Both the position numbers and the translations under genes were made by a program. The notes beneath the pieces are model-generated. The model did not search any database and had not been told where the DNA came from. It saw only the letters and a list, made by a program, of their open reading frames with translations. Positions 20,459-30,928 of a DNA stretch of 64,000 nt are shown here, piece after piece. The DNA is taken from contig OY755178.1 of the NCBI GenBank assembly GCA_963576735.1, positions 8,618,001 through 8,682,000 on the forward strand. Reading direction: 5' to 3'. Numbering within the stretch: position 1 is the first letter of the stretch; each line of letters opens with the position of its first letter. The stretch is from Bedellia somnulentella. Lineage: Eukaryota > Arthropoda > Insecta > Lepidoptera > Bedelliidae.

Positions 20459-21250
20459 TAAAAATAAAATGGGCCCAAAATAGAACCCTGCGGAACAACC
20501 ATTTTTACATGAGTTCAGGTGATATTGCATTATTGATTTGCACTTTCTGTATCCGATCCGAAAAGTAAGATTTTATTAATTTAAGTGCGTCACCTTGTAT
20601 ACCATAATGTTCTAATTTAATAAAAAGGATTTCATGATCTGCACAATCAAATGCCTTCGTAAGATCGCAAAACAAACCAATAGCATCATTTTTGCGTTAC
20701 CACGAATCAAAAATGTGTTTCATTAAGGCACCGCCTGCATCGATGGTAGAGCGGCCCTTCGTAAAGCCAAATTGTTTTGGATGAAACAATTTGTTTGAAG
20801 CGAAATGCAAAAGCATTTGATTGAACATTAGTTTTTCGAATATTTTACTTAAAACTGGCAGAATTGATATGGGTCTATAACCATCAGGACTAATTTCATC
20901 TCCTCCGGAATTAAGAAGTGGTACAATTTTACTATGCTTCATGAGATTTGGAAAGATTTTATTTCTTATACATTCATTAAATATATCTGCTAAATATGGA
21001 GCCAAAGTTACAATAAAATTATGGCAAACTTTCACTACCATACCCCAAATGTCTTCAGAACTTTTTAGTTTAAACGATTTAAAACATTTTTCGATATCTG
21101 TAGGGCTGACATCTTTAAAACAAAACAAAGTTTCGCATTTTAGTTGGTATCTACGGCCTCTTCAATTAGCTCCTCATTCATATCTAAATCAATATCTTCC
21201 AGAGATTTTCCTTTGTAAGCGTCTGCTTTTCCATCTTCCATAAGAATAAG
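20459..21250 (-). pseudogene. LINE ORF2 reverse-transcriptase core fragment
   Basis: From the right edge leftward: TDIEKCFKSFKLKSSEDI, YRPISILPVLSKIFEKLM, KQFGFTKGRSTIDAGGAL (to 20697), then in the following decayed part L-T-K-A-F-D-C and VPQGSILGPFYF. A stop follows this and no FADD is present. The frame shifts near 20697. This is an inactivated reverse-transcriptase core. Confidence 0.85.
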
Positions 21251-21502
21251 AAGCTTTGATATCTTAGCAGTTTGGTAGACGTCATCTGGTTACCTGTAAG
21301 ACTTTTTGTGTACTTCATTAGATACCCATGAATGTAGCCAGCTGCTCTTTATCATTTTCTGACATGCTAAAAATTTGTGGTAAAGTAGCTAAATGTTTTT
21401 TTTAATCTTGTATAGGATATTGCTGTTATTATAATGATATAAATCATGTTATAATTATCATTTAAGTAGTAAAAAGTAAATACTTACGGTTAACCACTTT
21501 AA

Positions 21503-21872
21503 CAACCGTGATAGCCCCGTGGGTAGAACACTCGGTTATCGTGCAAACGACTAGTTTTCAAATCCTGGGTCGGGCTTACACCAATTTGTCTTTTCTAAAG
21601 ACATATGTGTGGTTAATTTATCATGGATGTTAACGGTGAGGGAAAACATCGTGAGGAAACCCACATGGCTGAGTTGTACTTAGTCATGTGACAGTGTATT
21701 CGTACAAAACGGCGATAGGCCTGCCCCCTATCACGTGAGTACACTGTCCATGCAAAACGTGGGTACTCTGAACACCAGGTGACTAAGTCACGTGATGTTC
21801 AGAAGTATTAGTACCTCTGCCAACCCCTTCGGGGATATTCGGCGTGAACGTTTATGTTATATTATATTTGTT
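21503..21872 (+). mobile_element. SINE family A copy, full length, with duplication
   Basis: Starts AACCGTGATAGCCCCGTGGG (A box) with GTTTTCAAATCCTGGGTC (B box), passes through CCTCACCGTTAACATCCATG (reverse), the CACGTGA blocks and CCAACCCCTTCGGGGATATT, and ends TTTATGTTATATTATATT. Flanked by ACCACTTTAA at 21493-21502 and 21873-21882. Confidence 0.94.
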
Positions 21873-21882
21873 ACCACTTTAA

Positions 21883-22641
21883 GAATCCTTGCACTTTTTT
21901 TCATTGTGATTTTTATATGTTTATTATAATCATCAACTTAATAATAATATCATTTACATATATAATACATATCATTTTTTTTGCTTATATACTTTACGCA
22001 AATTATTCACTGTGGTGACAAGCTTGCATCACGGCCGGCATATGTTTGTTTAATTATTAAACTTTATGAACTTCCACACGCGAGCTCGCTAAGCCCCGCC
22101 ACCCCGCATCCCGCGCTAACGGTCCCTCGTGAATCCCAAGGATACCGTCCTAGTGCTCGTTTAAGTATTTTTAAGAGACGCAAGATTGACGCGACGAAAA
22201 CATGATAAAAACTTTACAAATTAAGTATATTTGATGGACACGATACGATCGGTGAACTGAAGTCAAAATATACGTGGTAAAATATACGCTGAACACTAGT
22301 GCCCTCCAAATTTGAGTTGGACGATGGCGGAACTACATTATACGCTGAAAGGCATTCTAGTGATAAAATTACGTCTATGGCGATTTTTTGCCATTGCATT
22401 CTAATCATCATAAGGTACCCTTGGGCTGAAAATGGGCGTCGGTTAATCTTGCGTCCGTATTCAGGACGCAGAAAGTCAGTCGGACGCAGCATCATCGGCA
22501 AATAACGCCATGTAGGACGCAATATGTCCTTCAAGATGTATATATATATATTATAATTTGCTTGTATTTCCCTTTTAGCGATATTTTATGCAGTTATGCA
22601 GTATGTTTCTTGATATTTTTCTAATAAAGATAACTAGTAAC
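21883..22641. other. unassigned; GC-rich patch and GGACGCA motifs
   Basis: A GC-rich patch at 22075-22200 (CGAGCTCGCTAAGCCCCGCC) is followed by a stretch in which GGACGCA or its complement recurs (about 22449, 22463, 22480 and 22514). 22549-22645 is an inverted copy of 24835-24918. No recognisable gene. Confidence 0.45.
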
Positions 22642-22654
22642 AGCAGTATATATA

Positions 22655-22892
22655 CATAACATAACATAAACGTTCACGCCGAATATCCCCGAAGGGGTTG
22701 GCAGAGGTACTAATACTTCTGAACATCACGTGACTTTGTCACCTGGTGTTCAGAGTACCCACGTTTTGCATGGACAGTGTACTCACGTGATAGGGGGCAG
22801 GCCTATCGCCGTTTTGTACGAATACACTGTCACATGACTAAGTACAACTCAGCCATGTGGGTTTCCTCACGATGTTTTCCCTCACCGTTAAT
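22655..22892 (-). mobile_element. SINE family A, 5' truncated, 13-bp duplication
   Basis: Minus orientation. The tail CATAACATAACATAA is at the left, and the body is lost before the tRNA-like head. Flanked by AGCAGTATATATA at 22642-22654 and 22893-22905. 5' truncation with a target duplication shows target-primed insertion. Confidence 0.93.
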
Positions 22893-22920
22893 AGCAGTAT
22901 ATATATATATATATTATATT

Positions 22921-23046
22921 ACCTTATTTTACCATATTTTCCCCACACAACTATCCAAAAGTGGCTGAAGACTTTCTAATTCCTTAGCTCTGGCTACCCC
23001 TTCTAGGGATTTATAGCTGTGAGTATATGTATGTTTGTATGTATGT
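22921..23046 (+). mobile_element. SINE family B, 5' truncated
   Basis: CTTATTTTACCATATTTTCC through GGCTACCCCTTCTAGGGATT to GAGTATATGTATGTTTG. Only the 3' half is present. It abuts the SINE A insertion just upstream. Confidence 0.85.
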
Positions 23047-23339
23047 AATAAATGCAATTATCCGCCACGTGACCACATGAGGATTAGCAGACATTAATGT
23101 GATGCCGGGACGACGGCGCGGCGGTTAAGTGAACCCTGCGGAGCAAACAAATCATTTCAATTATCAGGTAAACTGCTGACAGACCTTTTAATATTTTTAA
23201 AAACTGTATGTTACTATGGATGGTATGTTGGTAGAGGACTACCACGGATGCACGTTTAGATTTTTGGATGTAACATTTCATATAATTTTGGTAAGAATCC
23301 GTTTAGGTAAGTTCTTTTAATCATAAAATAGAGATTGTG

Positions 23340-23475
23340 CTTAAAAAGGCAGGCGTTCGGAGTATGAAGAATAAAAGAGCATTTATGGAAAGTAATATGA
23401 ATGTAGATGAAGCTCGGGAGGACTGTGGCAATCAATAGCCTCTGCCTACCCCAATAGGAGGTAACTAAACTAATT
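23340..23475 (+). mobile_element. RTE-like LINE 3' end fragment
   Basis: ATGAATGTAGATGAAGCTCG encodes M-N-V-D-E-A-R, the same block as at 47.3 kb (MDVNEAREV). It is followed after a small gap by CCTCTGCCTACCCCAATAGG, the conserved terminal domain. Frameshifted and decayed. Confidence 0.65.
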
Positions 23476-23511
23476 AATATATATGAAAATTATATATATA
23501 TTTATGGATGA

Positions 23512-23683
23512 GCTGTGTAGCGCGTCGGCTAAGAATAGCAGTAAACCCCGATGTGGCTGAAGACCAATCCATCGTTGTTTATTTTACCATATTTTCACAA
23601 TTCATCTTCGATAAGTTGCTGAGGAATTTTGCATTTTGGCGCTCTGGCTATCCCTTTCCATATTTATAGCTGTAAGTATAGGA
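23512..23683 (+). mobile_element. SINE family B, internally deleted and diverged
   Basis: GCTGTGTAGCGCGTCGGCTA, GATGTGGCTGAAGACC, ATTTTACCATATTTTCAC and GCTCTGGCTATCCCTTTCC are in family order. About 70 bp of the 5' half are missing. Confidence 0.75.
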
Positions 23684-24909
23684 AGGTGATACATGATGAA
23701 GTAATATTTCTAGAGTTTAAAGTTGGAAGCTGAAATATATATATTCTAAGTTCATTAATATTTTTAGCATAACGAATATTTGGATTATGTTTTTTTTAAG
23801 TGCAGTAGCAGACCTCACAAATATTACATTCTTGTCCCATTATCCTATAAAATCAAGCAATATAGTTGAGAATACAGTTTCGCTCATAAAGATTGTAGAA
23901 AGGAATGAAAATATATATAAGTCGAAAATATAAAATCTCAAAACCCATTGCATGATACTGCAAGTTTCAGAGCATCAAATGTACATGCACATGAAGTAGG
24001 ACTTGGCAGTTCTTGAGAGTCAAGAGTCGTTCCCGTAGTGAAGCTGAAGTAAAAAATAATGAGCAGTCTTTGCCGGGATAAGTTTGTAACGTTGAAATAT
24101 TTTGTTAAGTTTTTTGGAAACTTCTAATGACCAAACATAAGTAGTACTTACGCTAAAATGACGGCCAGTTGTAAAGCAGTGAAACGGTTTAGTCATAGTG
24201 AATGTTAAAATTTTGTCGCCTGTCTTTGAGAGATTACCTATTTTCTAAGTATGTAGATACAGACTATTTTATAAGTATATTAAAAAAAACTAGACAATGA
24301 GTTTACAAAATACATAATACTTAAATGAAGAGAGCAAATATTTCAATGGTTAAAATTGAGATCTGGAATGAAAATGGAAGTTTTGCTTTATAATATAAAT
24401 AGTCTGCAAATGGACAAATAAGATTACCTATGAACAAAACAAACCTATTCCTGTCGGGACTAGGCAAAAGTTCCAACGTTCGTCTTTGGCTGAGCTTAAA
24501 TTGGATGCACATATTGAGTCTTCCAGCACCAAGCTTACACAAAACAAAAAGCAATCCTACTTTTTTTTCTCTCTTTTTAACCGAATAATAAAGAGCGAAA
24601 CAAAGGAGAAGAACGTACGGTATATTGAATTGTGAGTAGTCTGGAGTTTCCAAGCGGAAGGTGTACTATATTGTATGGAGGCAATACTTCCTTTGAGGTA
24701 AGTGAAGAAATAGGATCGACCTGTTCTCATGTGGCTCCGTATTTCCCAAAAGGTATAAAACAACTCTGAAAGCGAAGTTTTATTGTTCACTTCAGTGCTT
24801 GAATCTATTAATTCTATTTCTATTCTTGATTGCCTGCTGTTACTAGTTATCTTTATTAGAAAAATATGCTGCATAACTGCATAAAATATCGCTAAAAGGG
24901 AAATACAAG
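23684..24909. other. no recognised gene; arm of an inverted repeat at right edge
   Basis: Two overlapping minus-strand ORFs (24321-24653 and 24557-24874, about 105-110 codons) show no motif I recognise. 24835-24918 is the inverse complement of 22549-22645 (block GCATAACTGCATAAAATATC). I cannot assign the stretch. Confidence 0.35.
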
Positions 24910-25384
24910 CAAATTATAATTGAAACAACTTTTGACTTTCGGATATTTTAATCGCGTGTTAATACATGGTTTTTTAAAGCCCGAGGTTTCGAAAACTTTC
25001 CAGTTATCATGGTCACGGGAAGACTGAGTTGTATTTGTCATTATACAGTACTATAAAAATACTAATATTAATAAATTTCTTCGCTTAATTCCGCTAAATA
25101 TTTTGTAAGGGCTAACCTTGGGAAATTCCGAAGATGATTTAAATTCTTCTACGATCAGAACAGCTACACTATTAATATGTTATATCGCACTCCGCTTTTG
25201 GCTAAATATCATCAGTAGTGGTGAGCAGTGACTGAGAAACCTTCGACATTTGAAAGATAACGTGCGAACCTGGGGGCGGCCCACTAGATATAAATTAAAA
25301 TGTGTCCAGTAAAACTTTGCTTGTATTTAGTATTTTCTAAGACTTTCACGATTGTTCATTAGAATTAAACTTTATTTTACTTCA

Positions 25385-25813
25385 AGCCGCACCAAAAGCT
25401 AAGTCAGTTTTTAAGACCTATCAAATGTCAGATCCCTTTACAAGATGCAGGTGTTTATAAACTAGACTGTGAGTGTGGTCTTTCATACATCGGTCAAACA
25501 AAGCGTAGCTACTCGCGTAAAAGAACATATTGCTGATATGAAGAATAGGCGTCCTGGAAGATCTGCTTTGTGTGAACACACCTTCGATAAGCCAAACCAC
25601 CACATGCGTTTTGACAAACCTACAATTCCAGCAAAAGGGAATCGATTGATACCTAGAATGATACGCGAATCTATTGAAATAAAGAAACATCCAAACTTCA
25701 ATAGAGATGATGGTTGGCAATTACCACCTGCTTGGAACCCGATCATTAGCACAACTAAGCGAGGGAAGAACACTAGCAAGATTCCAGATAACATTAGCTC
25801 TTTTTGTACATAG
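25385..25813 (+). pseudogene. Penelope-like GIY-YIG endonuclease remnant
   Basis: Upstream frame: KLSQFLRPIKCQIPLQDAGVYKLDCECGLSYIGQTKR-like, with GVYK (the GIY block) and SYIG (the YIG block), beginning about 25399. The frame shifts near 25505 and continues VATRVKEHIADM, then SALCEHTFDKPNHHM and ESIEIKKHPNFNRDDGWQLP to the stop at 25811-25813. R and E residues typical of the family follow (TRVKEH, RESIEI). The C-terminal WQLPPAWNP block is usual for arthropod Penelope endonucleases. A single frameshift and a missing RT make it non-functional. Confidence 0.87.
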
Positions 25814-25910
25814 CAAATATTAAACGCAAATGTAACTTAAAATTTTGTGAAGGTAGTTAGTATTAATAATTTTATAGTACTGTATAATGACAAATAACAC
25901 CTCAGTCTTC

Positions 25911-25950
25911 CCGTGACCATGATAACTGAAAAGTTTTCGAAACGTCGGGC
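25911..25950 (+). ncRNA. hammerhead-like motif in Penelope terminal arm (degenerate)
   Basis: CCGTGACCATGATAACTGAA, then AAGTTTTCGAAACGTCGGGC. GAAAC-GTC-GGG has the order of a hammerhead ribozyme (GAAA, tiny stem III, GUC cleavage triplet, stem I), and GAAAA/TTTTC could form stem II. The CUGAUGA core is degenerate (ATGATAA). Penelope-like terminal repeats are known to carry hammerheads. The other arm has CTC instead of GTC. Confidence 0.4.
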
Positions 25951-26067
25951 TTTAAAAATAATGTAATAACACGCGATTAAAATATCCGAAAATCAATAGT
26001 TGTTTCAATTATAATGTGCAATCGTGAAAATCTTAGAAAATACTATATTAGCTATATAATTATAAAG

Positions 26068-26255
26068 TAGCACTTCCCCCTTTCTTCCAGTGGGTATTCG
26101 TAAAAGGCGAATAAGGTTTTTGAGCGATGTGGTTGAAAACCCAACACCAACATCCTTTATTTAAAAATCATTTTCCTGCTCTCTTCCAAAAGTGGCTAAG
26201 GAATTTCTTATTCTGAAGTTCTGGCTACCCCTTGTAGGGAATGTAAAACTATGAG

Positions 26256-26262
<7 letters not shown>
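26068..26262 (+). mobile_element. SINE family B, diverged
   Basis: TAGCACTTCCCCCTTTCTTC, GAGCGATGTGGTTGAAAACC and TCTGGCTACCCCTTGTAGGG, then an (AT)n microsatellite to about 26292 in place of the ATGT tail. Confidence 0.8.
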
Positions 26263-26296
<34 letters not shown>

Positions 26297-26571
26297 TATA
26301 CTCATGGTGTATACGATTTTATGCAATGCGTACAACAATTATTATGCATTTAAGTATAACTCAACCATGTCCATGTAAGATTTCTTAGGATTTTTTCCCT
26401 CATCGTAAACAATATTTATAAAGTAATTACATATATCACAATCTTTTCCCCACTTAACTCTGGCTACCCCTTGTAGGGATTAATTGCCGAGAGTATATCA
26501 ATCAATCTTGAAAGACACTACGTCAAACATTAATCAAAAACGATTTCATTCGCATTTAAACTCAAGACTCA

Positions 26572-26792
26572 AACGTTCACGCCGAATATCCCCAAAGGGA
26601 TTGGCAGAGGTATTAATATGTCTGAACATCACGTGTCATTGTCATCTGGTGTTCAGAGTACCCACGTTTTGCTTGGACAGTGTACTCACGTGATAGGGGG
26701 CAGGGCTATCGCTATTTTGAACGAATACACTGTCACATGACTAAGTAAAACTTACCCACATGGGTTTCCTCACGATGTTTTCCCTCACCTTT
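26572..26792 (-). mobile_element. SINE family A, 5' truncated
   Basis: AACGTTCACGCCGAATATCC through GGCAGAGGTATTAATATG and CACGTGATAGGGGGCAGG to CCTCACCTTTAT. The head is missing. No clear duplication. Confidence 0.88.
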
Positions 26793-26893
26793 ATCAATTG
26801 CATTAAATGATTCAGTATTTTTTTTAATGAATACAATAGTATTCGATAACTTGCAGCTTTGTGATCAAAGTTTTGTTTCACTGTAAACAGACA

Positions 26894-27061
26894 GCTGTGT
26901 AGTGTCGGCTTAGAATAGCACTACCCCATTTCTACCCGTGGGTGTTGTAAGAGGCATATCGTAAGAATAGAGGTGATGGACTAAGGGTATAGAGGCTTTT
27001 TAAATGATTTTTGGGCGATGTGGTTGGAGACCCATATGGATACATGGAGTATATGTATGTA
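26894..27061 (+). mobile_element. SINE family B, internal deletion, with duplication
   Basis: GCTGTGTAGTGTCGGCTTAG through GGGCGATGTGGTTGGAGACC, then a jump to GAGTATATGTATGTA, skipping most of the 3' half. Flanked by TGTAAACAG at 26882-26890 and 27062-27070. A 26-bp local expansion lies near 26955-26980. Confidence 0.85.
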
Positions 27062-27070
27062 TGTAAACAG

Positions 27071-28817
27071 TCATAAACAAATATGTACATGACCTAAAGC
27101 AAATCAAGGAGTTAGTTCACTACTACATTAACCTCGTAAGTCCAAGCTCTTGCAACGCTAATAAGGTACCTTGTTAAAAGTTTGAAGTGATTCTTTCTAA
27201 CTAAATTTAATTCGGTATAAGACGTTTGAGACAAAAATATTTCCGTACGCTAAAATGCCTACTGTAGTTTAGAATAGGTAACAACTCTGCCACCTCTGCA
27301 GGATCATATGGTGAGACATTATGTCTATATCTTGTCTAGTCCTAGTCTACCCACACACCAAGGCTGCCATGGGGAGCCAAATTACTCTAGCAAAGATAGA
27401 TTGGATTGAATTTGAGTCAAAATCATGTTCAAAGAAGTTGAAAAGCTTCAATGTTTGCCGCCCGTCCTGAGCTCCCCGCCCGCCCTTCAGTCCGCAGGAA
27501 TGGCCTGTATAACAATCTATTGCCGAGAATTGCGATGGACAGCTTGAATAGGATATTGTTACCTCGATGTGACGCTGTTAGATATTTGCACAGAATAGTA
27601 TTTCAAAGGGGCGATTATATTTGTGAGTTTGATTTACGGGTGCCTGTTGACTTTATTTTAAAGATAAATATTTGAGAAAGAGCTTTGAACTTACTACCTT
27701 TGATCCAGTATTTTAAAGTAATTTACAAATTACAAAATTCCAAAACGTTAGCTTCAAAAAACTTGTATATAATGTGTCTTCAAAAACTGGGCTCGGCAAC
27801 CCAAAAGAGGTGATCTTAATATAGCGATTATTATTTCTTGGCTGGGAATACTAGTAATAATTTCGCATTTCAATTGAATATACAATAAAAAACGGTCAAG
27901 TGCAAATCAACCAAGTTCAAATAATATTTCTTAAAATGTAAACTTTGAAAGATGTAACATTCTTACATTTAACAATATAAACTTTTAAAAAAAGTAAGTG
28001 AGATATATTATTTAAATATTTGCGGTATATCTCAATAACCAACAACAATGCACAACTAAAGCGGCAGCCCTTGATTCAATATAAATATGGTTGGGTTCAA
28101 TAGAAATCGTTTGCACCAGTACTTTGTCTACGTTTTCATGGAACCTTGAACTACGCCAGTTTATGAATCACGCTGAATCGACTAGCTGACTCACTCTTAT
28201 TCGTAGTCAATAGCACACTATGATTCATATTGCAGGTAAAAAGAATATGTACATTTGTATCATATAATGTAATTTTGAATATGTAAAGGTCGACTACGTT
28301 CTCAGCTCTGAAATAAATACTTCCCCATGCATTACATCTTTTAAGGCCATTTAAAAAAATGCAACAAGTGGAACTAGTTAAGTCACCTAGCAAGAACCCG
28401 TCGAAGCTCTTGCTCTCTTTTCTGTAAATAGCTACTCCACTAAAAACATTTCCATGTCAAATGCCATATGACCCGCTCTGTCATAAAGCTATCCGATCCC
28501 ATGTATAGCCATATAGCCAAGCTTTACAAACAAACATACATACACACAAAATTCTTATAACAACATAACGTTCTAATAAAAAACGCAAATGCCGGAAAAC
28601 GCATAACGAAAAAATATGTAATTATGAGCCACTACTGCCGCTACCAATGAATTCATTAACAATTAGTACCTTAAAAGAACAAAACAAATCAAATCAACAA
28701 TACATTGTTAATCTCGGATATTCCAATAACCGCATTTAAACCTTATTGTTTTGCGCCAACCCATAATTACCGACAACAACAACGTTAGCTAGACCATGTC
28801 TAAATTTGTGAGTTTAA
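27071..28817. other. no assigned gene; GC-rich ORF remnant at 27451
   Basis: 27451-27675 (+) encodes a 74-residue ORF with RRNGLYNNLLPRIAMDSLNR and RIVFQRGDYICEF. It is less AT-rich than its surroundings and protein-like, but I cannot place it; a transposon ORF remnant is the likeliest explanation. The rest shows no genes. Confidence 0.35.
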
Positions 28818-28887
28818 CCCCCCAGGGATCGAACCCGAGACCTCGGTACTTGAAACCAAGCGCTCAACCGCGAGACCACAGAGGCAG
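28818..28887 (-). repeat. tRNA-like sequence (SINE head or tRNA pseudogene)
   Basis: Minus strand: TGCCTCTGTGGTCTCGCGGT with A-box-like TGGTCTCGCGG, then GAGGTCTCGGGTTCGATCCC, a perfect T arm and B box. The acceptor ends do not pair, so it is not a functional tRNA. Confidence 0.6.
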
Positions 28888-29019
28888 TCAAGTTTAAGCT
28901 ATTTAAATATAAATAATTAAAGAAACCGAAATAATTAAAATTAAAGTGGGTGTGATTATTTCTATCTGGTAACATATTCGTGGATTAAGAATTCGTAAGT
29001 ATAATTTCTTTTTTGCTGA

Positions 29020-29262
29020 GTGAGTGGCGGCTCTGAATATCGTTGACCCATTTACATGTAGTGTCGTAAGAGGTGTCTAAGAGTTTCGGGCTTTTCGAGC
29101 TATTTTTGGACTTTGGGGATGGACCCTTAACTAACCCTTTTCCAATCATTTATAGCCCGTCTGCTTTATTCAAGTCTTTTTCCCACTCAACTTTCAAAAG
29201 TGACTGAATGGTTTTTGATCCTGACGTTGTGGCTATTTCTTTTTGGGATTTTTAGCCGTGAT
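29020..29262 (+). mobile_element. SINE family B, strongly diverged
   Basis: TGTCGTAAGAGGTGTCTAAG, TCAACTTTCAAAAGTGACTG and GGGATTTTTAGCCGTGA keep the family order; most other positions have changed. An older copy. Confidence 0.65.
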
Positions 29263-29431
29263 AAAAAAATAAGAGAAAAGCACTTATTGATTCAGTTGAG
29301 TGGGTGGCCTCGGTGTGACCCTGATTATATTCTTTTGAATTTTAACCAATTATTCTCATCGAATCTTCATTATTTTAATCCAAGTGAATAGATAGATATG
29401 CATAATAATAACATAAATAAATAATAAATAT

Positions 29432-29995
29432 TGTTACGTACCGGGTTCTTAATTTGATAAATACCAGTCACACTTTCGTGCAATAAGGTGTAATTATATT
29501 AATTGACCAATAACGCACTTTACACAACACAACAAACACTATCGATAATTAACTATCGATACTCGCACTAATTAACAACACTAATTTACTCCGTTATAGT
29601 AACACTGTCCACACCGTTAAGCTTATTTCCGTAATCCGTATATCACTGCACTGTCGTATTTAATTTCTTCGCTCTAGTATTTCGCTTGTTCTCGCTTTAG
29701 TTCTTCGCACTCGAATAACTCCGTAGCACGCGTCGCTATTTATATATGCCAAATCTCAAATACGCGAATATTACAGAAAGTTCTAGTACCACATTCTCGA
29801 AAAGTCGATATTCGAGAAACATCTAGTAATTCCTTTTTTTACTTATTAAAATACTAGTAACGCCATCTGTTCTCTAGTAGTGACACTTCCTTCAGCAACA
29901 GATATCATGGCGACTCATTAAATACTAGTAACGCCATCTAGTATAATCTAGTAGTGGCAAATCCTATCTCCTACTTGCGAACAGATGTCGTAACA
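29432..29995 (-). mobile_element. solo LTR (564 bp) with heat-shock-element-like sites
   Basis: Begins TGTTACG and ends CGTAACA (inverted TG...CA ends), with ATAT at 29428-29431 and 29996-29999 as a 4-bp target duplication. This is typical of a solo LTR left after recombination of an LTR retrotransposon. The minus strand is the likely transcription direction: it has a TATA box (TATATAAATA, 29738-29748) with three inverted GAA/TTC modules upstream. Internal direct repeats of ACTAGTAACGCCATCT (about 29853 and 29924) lie further upstream. No internal retroelement ORFs. Confidence 0.8.
29776..29818 (-). promoter_or_regulatory. cluster of three heat-shock-element-like modules
   Basis: GAAagTTC (29776-29783), TTCtcGAA (29794-29801) and TTCgaGAA (29811-29818) are the inverted nGAAn modules recognised by heat-shock factor. 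They lie about 30-70 bp upstream of the TATA box at 29738-29748 on the minus strand. This is the arrangement of a heat-shock promoter; function is inferred from sequence only. Confidence 0.6.
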
Positions 29996-30174
29996 ATATT
30001 TTAGCTAAGAAAAAAGTAAAAGAAACAATATTTTGTTGGAAAGTTGTGTCACTGCTACCGAAGTAGGTAACTGAGAACTTGTATTTCGGTACACAGGGCC
30101 TAAACAGCGATGGTACTTTAATTTAGTTACAAAATTGACATTGCCTAAGTTTAAAAATGTTTTGTAGACAAATA

Positions 30175-30660
30175 ACATGATAGTGGGTAGTAATAAGTAT
30201 CTGGGGGCACGGCAGTGCCCCCGCCAAGTCGAGCGCGAAGCAAACACTGCCGTACCATCCTTTTCTGGAACCGTTTCGCCGTATTTTGGCCGTCGGCCGT
30301 AGGCCTCTTGATAGGATTAAAACGCTGATTTTCGTCACCTAGATATTCGTAATCACACACTTGAAATCCAAAATTTCAAGTCGGTAGATCAATTAATTTC
30401 GGAGTTAAGCTAATAATGCAAAGTTTCGCACTTTCGACACTGACTGACTGACTCACTGATCATCAAAATAGAATTAGTACTCCCCATAGACCTAGAGAGC
30501 TGAAATTTGGTACAGATGTAGATTTTAACGCCCACCTAAAGAAATCAAACAAGGTTTATGGAAGATCTGGACTACCTGGTGAAGCTGATGAGAAAACATA
30601 ATTAGAGTACTGCCAAACTATAATAAGCGTATTTACGAGAAATAGCGGACGATTAACTGT
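30175..30660 (+). mobile_element. lepidopteran GGGGGCACGGCAGTGCCCCC repeat
   Basis: Contains the palindromic GGGGGCACGGCAGTGCCCCC, GTCGAGCGCGAAGCAAACAC, TATTTTGGCCGTCGGCCG, and then a tract of TGACTGACTGACTCACTGAT followed by GAGCTGAAATTTGGTACAGA. I associate this order with a dispersed moth repeat with RTE-like ends. No ORF. Confidence 0.6.
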
Positions 30661-30928
30661 ATTCTACTCAATAAATAAAAATATTCAGTACAATAATAAT
30701 TATTTATTTACACATTTAAAAGTTTTTTTCGTGTGTTTTAAAGATTTGAGAAGTCGTGGAGTTTATTTTTATTTGAAAAGTAGCCAAGTCTCGATAGAGC
30801 TGCTTGCTTATCTCTAAAAAGTAATGAAATCTCTAATATAAGTGGTAATACAAGTCTAATTTCTTATCTATATTTCTATATTTCGGATATTTCTTTTCTT
30901 ATCGTATATCTGTTGTTTGTTTTAATTA

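Larger units (their letters stand above)
19190..21250 (-). mobile_element. 5'-truncated antisense LINE, dead, relative of the 39-43.6 kb LINE
   Basis: Carries reverse-transcriptase and C-terminal domains plus the 3' UTR on the minus strand. The 3' UTR shares GAGTTTCTT, ACACCTTCCGAA and TTTGACGTTCAAAAAA in order with the LINE ending near 38.88 kb, so the two are related families. The endonuclease is absent and the catalytic FADD region is deleted. A SINE B has inserted at 20199. Confidence 0.88.
24910..26013 (+). mobile_element. Penelope-like element fragment with inverted terminal arms
   Basis: A GIY-YIG endonuclease coding remnant (25385-25813) lies between two inverted arms of about 160 bp: 24910-25075 and 25860-26013. 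The arms share ATTTTAATCGCGTGTTA, TTATCATGGTCACGGGAAGA and TTGTCATTATACAGTACTAT. Penelope-like elements are known for a GIY-YIG domain and for terminal repeats in direct or inverted orientation. The RT domain is absent, so this is an internally deleted copy. Confidence 0.85.

Noticed and set aside
24321..24874. Two overlapping minus-strand ORFs as a host gene
   Set aside because: No motif, no splice signals that join them convincingly, and the sequence around them is repeat debris. Kept as unassigned.
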